Shown in pieces: positions 57,781-64,000 of a DNA stretch of 64,000 bases. Source of the DNA: Tetrapisispora phaffii CBS 4417 (taxonomy: Eukaryota > Ascomycota > Saccharomycetes > Saccharomycetales > Saccharomycetaceae); the NCBI RefSeq assembly GCF_000236905.1, contig NC_016527.1, positions 62,001-126,000 on the forward strand, in the 5' to 3' direction. The notes beneath the pieces were generated by a model. The model was given only the letters and a program-made list of their open reading frames with translations. It was not told where the DNA came from and did no database searches. How positions within the stretch are numbered: the stretch's first letter is position 1; each line of letters starts with the position of its first letter. Both the position numbers and the translations under genes were made by a program.

Positions 57781-59391
57781 ATGTCACAGGTAAAAGGTGT
57801 GCAACAGTTCTTCAATAAAGCACGGTTTAGAGACGTTAAACGTATATATACGCCGGAGGATGTTCTGAGACACAGGGGATCTTTGGTCGGCGATACCACT
57901 ATACCGCTCTCTTGCCTTACGGCAAGAAAGCTGTTTGGTCTTCTGGAGGACCGCTTCCAACATAGAGCTCCATTGCACACGCTTGGTGTGCTGGACCCAG
58001 TGCAGATGTCGCAATTGGCAAGGTGCAAGGACTTGAAAGTAGGTTATGTTTCAGGATGGGCATGCTCTTCAAACGCAAGTGATAACGTGTCCCCAGACCT
58101 GGGGGATTATCCGTACGACACAGTGCCTAACCAGGTAGGGAGAATCTTTAATGCACAGTTACTACACGACAAGAAATTACAACTATCAAGATATAACAAC
58201 AACAACAATGACAATGCAGATGAGGTAGACTATATGAAGCCTTTGATTGCCGATGCAGATATGGGGCACGGGGGAGTAGGAACTGTGATGAAAGTAGCTC
58301 GACTTTTTGCAGAGAAAGGAGCCGCTGCTATTCATTTGGAGGATCAATTGGTTGGTTCCAAAAAATGCGGTCATCTAGCAGGCACTGTGGTCGTGCCAGT
58401 AGAGACGCATTTGACAACGTTGCATGCGACCAGATTCCAATGGGATCTAATGAACACTGAAAACTTGATTATTGCAAGAACAGATTCGTGCAATTCAAAA
58501 TTAATTAGTAGTGCAGTGGATCCAAGGGATCATCAGTTCATAAAGGGAATCATAGTTAATGATACGAAGGAATCCAAATTCAACAAACCCTTGAATGAAA
58601 TGCTTTTGGATCTTCAAAATGGTGATAAAATAAGTCCAAACAACGTGAAATCTTTCGAAAAAGAATGGTACGAAGCAAATAAATTAATGACCTTTGATGA
58701 AATGGTAAAACTGGTACTAAATGATATGGATTATCATCAATATCTCAAAGAAAAAGCATTACTAAAAAGTTCAAAAAATAAGAGATATTTAAGTTTAATT
58801 GAAATGAAACAGATATTGACAAAAGTTAATAATAAAAACACTGTAGAGTTCAATTGGGACTATCCTTTAACAAAAGAAGGGTATTACATGTACAATGGAT
58901 GTTTGGAGTCTGCAATAGAGCGATCATTAATATACGCTCCTTATAGTGACATGATCTGGCTGGAAACAAAGACACCAGATCTGGCGCAAGCAAAAATGTT
59001 TGCTAAAAAAATTCACGAAATTCACCCACACGTAAAATTAGTTTACAATTTATCTCCAAGTTTCAACTGGCAGAAATATAACATCGATATAAAAAACTTT
59101 ATTTGGAACTTAGCAAAAGAAGGGTTTATCTTACAATTAGTGTCACTTGCTGGGTTACACATCAGTGGTTTGGCATATTGGTCAATAGCAAAAGAATTTC
59201 AATACGAAGGAATGAAGACTTACGTCGAAAAAGTACAGAAGATGGAGAAACAAGAAGGTTCTGATATGTTATTACATCAAAAATGGTCTGGGATCGAATA
59301 CGTTGAATCAATAACGAACACAATTCAGAATGGTACAAATTCAATAAGTTCATCCGTGTCAAGTGATTCATTTACAGAAAGTCAATTTTGA
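57781..59391 (+). CDS. ICL2: Mitochondrial 2-methylisocitrate lyase Icl2
   Basis: A 536-residue member of the isocitrate lyase family. Icl2 acts in the mitochondrial methylcitrate cycle on propionyl-CoA (S. cerevisiae 575 residues, YPR006C). The ATG at 57781 (MSQVKGVQQFFNKARF) is chosen because a TATA box and URS1 lie inside the longer frame that opens at 57607. The family motifs are intact: HTLGVLDPVQMSQLARC, GWACSS, DYPYDTVPNQV, IADADMGHGG, KKCGH (catalytic Cys), ARTDSC and NLSPSFNW. The basic, acid-free first 16 residues could be a presequence. Neighbours HAL1 and YFH7 support ICL2 rather than ICL1. Confidence 0.9.
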   Translation: MSQVKGVQQFFNKARFRDVKRIYTPEDVLRHRGSLVGDTTIPLSCLTARKLFGLLEDRFQHRAPLHTLGVLDPVQMSQLARCKDLKVGYVSGWACSSNASDNVSPDLGDYPYDTVPNQVGRIFNAQLLHDKKLQLSRYNNNNNDNADEVDYMKPLIADADMGHGGVGTVMKVARLFAEKGAAAIHLEDQLVGSKKCGHLAGTVVVPVETHLTTLHATRFQWDLMNTENLIIARTDSCNSKLISSAVDPRDHQFIKGIIVNDTKESKFNKPLNEMLLDLQNGDKISPNNVKSFEKEWYEANKLMTFDEMVKLVLNDMDYHQYLKEKALLKSSKNKRYLSLIEMKQILTKVNNKNTVEFNWDYPLTKEGYYMYNGCLESAIERSLIYAPYSDMIWLETKTPDLAQAKMFAKKIHEIHPHVKLVYNLSPSFNWQKYNIDIKNFIWNLAKEGFILQLVSLAGLHISGLAYWSIAKEFQYEGMKTYVEKVQKMEKQEGSDMLLHQKWSGIEYVESITNTIQNGTNSISSSVSSDSFTESQF

Positions 59392-60795
59392 AGTTTAACC
59401 ACTACACTCACATAAAAATATGATATCCAACCTATCGCTACTAGCTAACCATATCCATATGATAAAATCAAAACGTTTCTCATTATGAGACACTTTAAAG
59501 GAGGGAGTTTACGAGGATTTATCGTCGTAGAAGTAAAACTCCAAACATACACATCCAGACACCGCACCAAACAGGTCACAGAATAAATAAAAACACTACG
59601 TCATATCAATTAAACGCTTTTTATTTGGCATGTGTCCACTCTGTTTAAAAAAATTCTATTTTAAGAATTGACATTGCGTATAGTTTACCAATTAGTTGAA
59701 CAGTTTAGTTAACCTCAAGACAGTAAGAAACACAAACACTTTCCCAGCACTCGTCTTTTCATTATCAAGAGCTTCTTTAACGTTCGTATTAACGTTAACA
59801 ATACGCACTCGGTTGCGAGTAGGCTCACAAGTATCCGGACGCTCCTCTGCGTGAGTTATTTCTGGAATTTTTTTTTGTTGCTTTGTGTCTTATTTTTTTT
59901 ATTTTTTTTCTTGTGATACTTTAATATTTCAACTGATGATGCAACTTTGCTCTCGATGCCTTTCGCTCGTAAACCGAGATGTTGCAGAAACAGAGCAGGT
60001 AACATGACAAGCGTGTGAAGTGAAAGAAACAAGCAAAGGAACAAACAAAAACAGAAGAAACACATAAATAGAAAACGAGCAAAAAAATTGAGCTGACGAA
60101 ATAGCCAAGTTTAATGCTTTTCGTCTGAAACTGAGTTGACGGTATTGATCAACTTTGCTTTTTAGTTCGTTATTGCAATCGTCGCCCCAGCATTCAGTCG
60201 AAATGATAACAAGATAATTTTCAATTTTTTTTGTTTGCTTAAATTAGAATTGTTTCATTTTTGCCTAGCTAGGCAAGTCGGTGTTCACATAATTTATTCA
60301 CATAGCACTCAAAGTCGTATTCGAGATCACTAACAAATATTATTGTAAATACAGGAGGAAATCTTAAAAACATATCTCTCTCTTTTTTTTTTTTTATTTT
60401 TTCTTTGCTGTAAGGGTTCTGAACAGTAAACTGAAGGAAGAAAAGAATATAGGAACCCACTTTAATTATCAAATGAATATCACTTGGAAAAAAAGAATTC
60501 TAGTGATTCATATCTCTCCTTAAAAAAGGCAACTTTGCACCTATGAATTTCAAAAACATTTCTTTTCTATTAAAAATTTCTATTATATATAAATGTGTAT
60601 AGACTTGTGAAACTTATTTTGGATACAACATCAGTCCAAGTCAGATAAATATAAAAACCACAACGCAAATCTGGTTGAGCCCAATAGACAAGCTAAGATA
60701 AAACTTATTGACAATAAAAAATACAAAACTAAATTAAAATTTCTATACTATAGTGAACGATACGTAACGACCGATACATTCTGACACACAAATAT
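59392..60795. promoter_or_regulatory. ICL2 - HAL1 spacer
   Basis: About 1.4 kb, with many poly-T tracts and no open frame that looks real. An imperfect palindrome (about 59785-59805, CGTATTAACGTTAAC, then AATACG) sits next to a small hairpin ACTCGGTTGCGAGT (59807-59820). No snoRNA boxes were convincing. Confidence 0.45.
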
Positions 60796-61779
60796 ATGAA
60801 TTCGATGATTCCTGAATTCTCAGATAGTCTCTCCAAGACTGGATACTCATTGGGACCATTTTTATGTAATGATAACAACTATTCAATTTACTACATTTAT
60901 GACACAGCCAATGAAAATGCGAAATATTTACTGAAAATCATGAACAAAAATGCTTTTGACATGAACGATACGTCAGCAGTTGATTCGATATCCCTTTGTG
61001 ATAACAAGATTGGATTAGTCTATTTACTTTCGAATAATTCTTTGCAGGAGGAAGGTCCTGATTATTTTAGTTATTATAATGACAATGGCAAATCTGAAAA
61101 TGATTGTGACGACGTAGATGTTAAAATAAATGAACGTAAAAAAAGCTGTCTAATATTTAAAGATGCCGAAAGAATACGAACATCTTCAACATCAAGAGGG
61201 TGTAAAGAACTTATTAGAACACCAATGCCTTGTCAGACTGAAAACATAACATCAAAAGTTGACCAAGAAAAACTGCTTGTATTTAAGAAGAAGAACATTA
61301 TTAGAACCCCAATACCAAAAAGCATGGAATTTTCAGAGAATTCTGATGACGAGGACGAGGACGATGATAGTAATGATGAACCACTAGAAAGTAGTGACGA
61401 AAATACTAGTAGTGACAGTGACAGTGACAGTGACAGTTCCGAAGATGAGGAAGATGATAATGATGAGGACGAAAAATTACCACAAATTGGCATTAGAAAA
61501 TATGATGTCGAGAATAATGAGACACTTGACATTGAACAAAGTGTTAGAAGCGTTTCTATTGCTTGTCAAGGACAAGAAAACCAAGGAGTTAAATCTATAT
61601 TATCGCATTGTCACGAACACCCATGTGTTGATGTTCCAAAGTCAGGAATACTGACGCCTCCTTACACCTGTTCACACATGAAACCAAATGAACATATCAC
61701 AATTCAAAGTCCTCATATATTTATCCCACATCAACAAAAGATGGACAACGTTCTTAAAACTCCCATTCCAAAAGTTTAA
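60796..61779 (+). CDS. HAL1: Salt-tolerance protein Hal1, possible C-terminal frame break
   Basis: A 327-residue protein homologous to Hal1 (YPR005C, 294 residues), which raises K+ and lowers Na+ in salt stress. The N-terminus matches (SLGPFLCNDNNYSIYYIYD, LQEEGPDYFSYYND). A long acidic Asp/Ser/Glu tract with AGTGAC repeats is central. Three (R/K)TP(I/M)P repeats are present, the last being LKTPIPKV right at the stop. The next frame (+1) stays open from there to 62044 with KKETSDENYVLERPS, so the gene may continue after a frameshift at the GTTTAAAAAA run (61774-61783). The role of the extension is unknown. Confidence 0.8.
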   Translation: MNSMIPEFSDSLSKTGYSLGPFLCNDNNYSIYYIYDTANENAKYLLKIMNKNAFDMNDTSAVDSISLCDNKIGLVYLLSNNSLQEEGPDYFSYYNDNGKSENDCDDVDVKINERKKSCLIFKDAERIRTSSTSRGCKELIRTPMPCQTENITSKVDQEKLLVFKKKNIIRTPIPKSMEFSENSDDEDEDDDSNDEPLESSDENTSSDSDSDSDSSEDEEDDNDEDEKLPQIGIRKYDVENNETLDIEQSVRSVSIACQGQENQGVKSILSHCHEHPCVDVPKSGILTPPYTCSHMKPNEHITIQSPHIFIPHQQKMDNVLKTPIPKV

Positions 61780-62044
61780 AAAAGAAACCAGCGATGAGAA
61801 CTATGTATTAGAAAGACCTTCAATCAATATACACAATAAGTATACAGTAGCCAACTGTGATAACAAGGATGATAATAATGCCGTTGAAGATAAAAATATT
61901 TCTGAGCAGAAATGCAAGTTCCAACTTAAAATGATTCAAAGCTCCATGTTAAAAAAGAAGAAGAATCAAAGAAGTACCAATTTAAAAAAAAAGCATCCAT
62001 ATCATAGAACAAATGAAAAATTTACACCAGCATTCACCCCATAA
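61780..62044 (+). other. Open +1 frame that may be the HAL1 C-terminus
   Basis: It continues the HAL1 sequence from the stop at 61777-61779 in the next frame for 87 codons, Lys/Asn-rich, ending KKHPYHRTNEKFTPAFTP. No intron signals were noticed. A one-base loss of T in the GTTTAAAAAA run would join it. A sequencing error, a real mutation or +1 frameshifting are all possible. Confidence 0.55.
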
Positions 62045-62151
62045 ACATACCTTTTAATATATTCGACTATATAAAGCAATAAAACAATTTCAAAATTTGA
62101 AGTTATCGAGTTAATAGATTTCTTTAAGGAATGTTGTTCCTCTTATATAAA

Positions 62152-63210
62152 TCAGTCATTAGTGATGGTGATTACACTATGTGCTTTAATAGTATTGCTT
62201 TTTATATCTCTTGCGTTTAACAAATCGTTTCCTTGAAACTTCTTGACACCTTCTTCGTAAGAGCTAACGAGTCCAGATTTCAAGTGTCTTTTTGCGACTC
62301 TATCTTGGAGAACAGATTCTGAAATATCTATGTTATATATCAAATAAGACGCTGTACCTTCAACTATTTTATGTATGTTGGCCCAATTTTCCTTGTCATA
62401 CAGTAAATACAAACCTTCCAAGATCAGAATCCTCGACTGGCTAGGGATTGTGAGAGCCGCAGTGGATGGATCCTTTAAGGCGTGATTAAATCCAGGAATA
62501 CATATACAAGGAATATTCGAGATAAATGTAGAAGACACAGCGTCAAAAACGGTCTCAATAGAATTATTTTGTTCTATTGTCCCAACATTGTTTCTTGCCG
62601 TAATTTTTGCAGTTTCACAAAGAGCCTTACACAGTTGTAAGAAGTTATTACTATCAAAAGTCATTGGCGACCCTCTTCTTTTATGTGCTTCCACTGGATC
62701 AGTAAAATTATCCAAACAATTTCTGGAGAGATGGAAACCATCCATAGGTACCACTTGTGATAGTTCTATATTACTAAACAATTCTGACTCATTAGCAGCT
62801 ATCTTTACTGAATTTGGTAGGCCACCTCTACCAATGACTACTGTACTTCCGTCATTGGCTTGAATTTTCACAGGCTCAAATTTAACATCTTCAACGCATT
62901 GGGGCATAATACCATCGTTCTCGACCAAATACTTTTGTAACGGTACACTGATCTCATTAACATTTTTTAGAATATTGACTTCATCTTCATGTACCTGCTG
63001 GTATTTAATTGGTGATTCTCCATGCTTTCCAGTGAAATTGCTTAAGTAGGATGTATACTTTGCATTAATTGCATCACATAAACTTTGAGCAACTGTCGAC
63101 TTTCCCGACCCCGGAGGTCCAACCAAGAGAACTATAACTCGATAATTCTTAGCCATATTCTTACCTAGTAATTGAATCGTATCATCTACAATTCTATCAA
63201 GGTCGACCAT
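62152..63210 (-). CDS. YFH7: ATP-dependent kinase-like protein Yfh7
   Basis: A 352-residue protein (353 in S. cerevisiae, YFR007W) related to phosphoribulokinase/uridine kinase. The P-loop is at residues 31-39 (GPPGSGKST). Family blocks: VPMDGFHLSRNCLDNFTDP, AHKRRGSPMTFDSNNFLQLC, IPGFNHALKDP, RILILEGLYLLYD and RVAKRHLKSGLVSSYEEG. The true substrate is unknown. It and FAR7 flank ICL2 and HAL1 here; in S. cerevisiae they are adjacent on chromosome VI. Confidence 0.95.
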   Translation of the reverse strand: MVDLDRIVDDTIQLLGKNMAKNYRVIVLLVGPPGSGKSTVAQSLCDAINAKYTSYLSNFTGKHGESPIKYQQVHEDEVNILKNVNEISVPLQKYLVENDGIMPQCVEDVKFEPVKIQANDGSTVVIGRGGLPNSVKIAANESELFSNIELSQVVPMDGFHLSRNCLDNFTDPVEAHKRRGSPMTFDSNNFLQLCKALCETAKITARNNVGTIEQNNSIETVFDAVSSTFISNIPCICIPGFNHALKDPSTAALTIPSQSRILILEGLYLLYDKENWANIHKIVEGTASYLIYNIDISESVLQDRVAKRHLKSGLVSSYEEGVKKFQGNDLLNARDIKSNTIKAHSVITITND

Positions 63211-63224
63211 ATTTTTGTTTGCTC

Positions 63225-63404
63225 TTAAAATTTCGTTCTGTATCTAGCAACAAATGCGTTAGGCAGGGCTCTGAAGTATCCTTTCCTAACACGAACAGAA
63301 CATAGACTCATGTAAATTGCAGACCACAGACTAACTTCTAAACAATCTTTGACGTTTTCCTCAGAACTCAAATAGAGATCCAAACCCTTATATATGATAT
63401 CCAT
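63225..63404 (-). CDS. Small unrecognised ORF beside YFH7
   Basis: A 59-residue minus-strand frame from the ATG at 63404 (MDIIYKGLDLYLSSEENVK) to the stop at 63225, ending PNAFVARYRTKF. In the same frame the reading looks protein-like for 18 more codons upstream, until TAG at 63464-63462, which directly precedes CATTTGAAC and could be a 3' splice end (CTTTAG). No branch point or 5' site was found upstream. It might be a small gene, a spliced last exon or a relic. I do not recognise the family. Confidence 0.35.
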   Translation of the reverse strand: MDIIYKGLDLYLSSEENVKDCLEVSLWSAIYMSLCSVRVRKGYFRALPNAFVARYRTKF

Positions 63405-63747
63405 CACCAAAGTGCCATCGCTGGATCTCACAAGCAACGAAGCTTTTACGGTGTTCAAATGCTAAAGCGTCTTTCACGTCAATGGCTTCTAGGTTTCTTG
63501 ATTTGATGTTTATAAGAAGTCGATGATAACTATACAAACGGTTACGTTTAATGTTTTGCTATTTGAAGCTTATGAGATTCACATTTGGTATTCTTGTATG
63601 TATTGAAAACGTCGATCGTCTTTGTGTTTTATACGTGTGTTTTGTTCCTAAGTTATTAACACGTTAGAGAATTTTAAACACGTAAAAGTATCATATCATT
63701 TACTGGCTTATACATAAGATTATAACTGAAGTTTGAAGTATTACAAA

Positions 63748-64000
63748 ATGTCGTTAATGAATAAGAGAAACGTCAGAATTTTATCCATAACTGGGTTGCT
63801 GTTATTTGTTGTTTTCCTATTTGTGCAGAATGATAACTGGTTGTTAGAGTCTGTAGTTTCCGATAGTAGTGCATCAGCTCCATCTAGAACTGCCGAGAGA
63901 GTTAGGAATAATGAAGCTCCACGTCCAATCGTTGGTGGCTCATCTTCTGGTAAGTTTGATCCTGCTCAAGAATACATTAATATCATGGAAATGGCTCCAG
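63748..64000 (+). CDS. Grx6/Grx7 monothiol glutaredoxin, 3' end cut off by the window
   Basis: The first 84 codons of an early-secretory-pathway glutaredoxin. The N-terminal type II anchor (NKRNVRILSITGLLLFVVFLF) and FDPAQEYINIMEMAP just before the thioredoxin fold match Grx6 and Grx7, which sit in the ER/Golgi lumen and respond to oxidative stress. The catalytic Cys lies past the window edge. GRX6 (YDL010W) and GRX7 (YBR014C) cannot be separated here. The gene is not near YFH7 in S. cerevisiae. Confidence 0.85.
   Translation, partial: MSLMNKRNVRILSITGLLLFVVFLFVQNDNWLLESVVSDSSASAPSRTAERVRNNEAPRPIVGGSSSGKFDPAQEYINIMEMAP

Noticed and set aside
59930..60230. Possible C/D snoRNA (TGATGATG near 59936)
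   Set aside because: No D box at a suitable distance and no terminal stem could be found.

Overview
This is a 64 kb piece of a nuclear chromosome from a budding yeast of the Saccharomycetaceae. The evidence is compact, almost intron-free genes with long Asn/Ser/Gln runs, AT-rich spacers, the introns' perfect TACTAAC branch points, and gene order that follows Saccharomyces cerevisiae. Names below rest on protein similarity recalled from the S. cerevisiae families plus gene order; no database search was run. The genus is not resolved. The mix of retained and missing genes fits a lineage that passed through the whole-genome duplication (WGD) and then lost a different set of copies than S. cerevisiae did.

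Left block (1-41 kb) follows S. cerevisiae chromosome VII: a truncated small membrane-protein gene, HOS2, IME4, COX13, CDC55, RPS26, COX4, TPN1, MND1, GTS1, ATG1, a TOS3/SAK1 kinase, MPT5, a YGL176C homologue, SAE2, BUD13 and XRN1. Three genes that S. cerevisiae keeps on chromosome V beside SAK1 (VFA1, LCP5, NSA2) sit between the kinase and MPT5.

Right block (41.7-64 kb) mixes pieces from chromosomes XVI, VII and VI: YPR011C, MIN8, RPA135, YIP5, a SUT1/SUT2 factor, YRB30, a HAA1/CUP2 copper-fist factor, FAR7, ICL2, HAL1, YFH7 and the 5' end of a GRX6/GRX7 glutaredoxin. Two tRNA genes (Lys-CUU and Gly-GCC) flank RPA135.

Most genes are housekeeping: respiratory chain subunits and assembly (COX13, COX4, MIN8), ribosome synthesis (NSA2, LCP5, RPA135, RPS26), RNA turnover and control (XRN1, MPT5, BUD13), meiosis (IME4, MND1, SAE2), and signalling or autophagy (ATG1, TOS3/SAK1, CDC55). 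No mobile element, CRISPR array or foreign island was seen.

The points most worth checking are: a near-consensus a1/alpha2 operator just downstream of IME4, where the S. cerevisiae antisense RNA RME2 is controlled; an IME4 catalytic motif reading DPAW instead of DPPW; a 5'-UTR intron in RPS26; a 3-nt first exon in MND1; a frame break in HAL1; paired PAC boxes in a perfect inverted repeat between LCP5 and NSA2; a PAC-like repeat before RPA135; and a 14-bp hairpin plus 9-bp tandem repeat just after the YPR011C stop codon.
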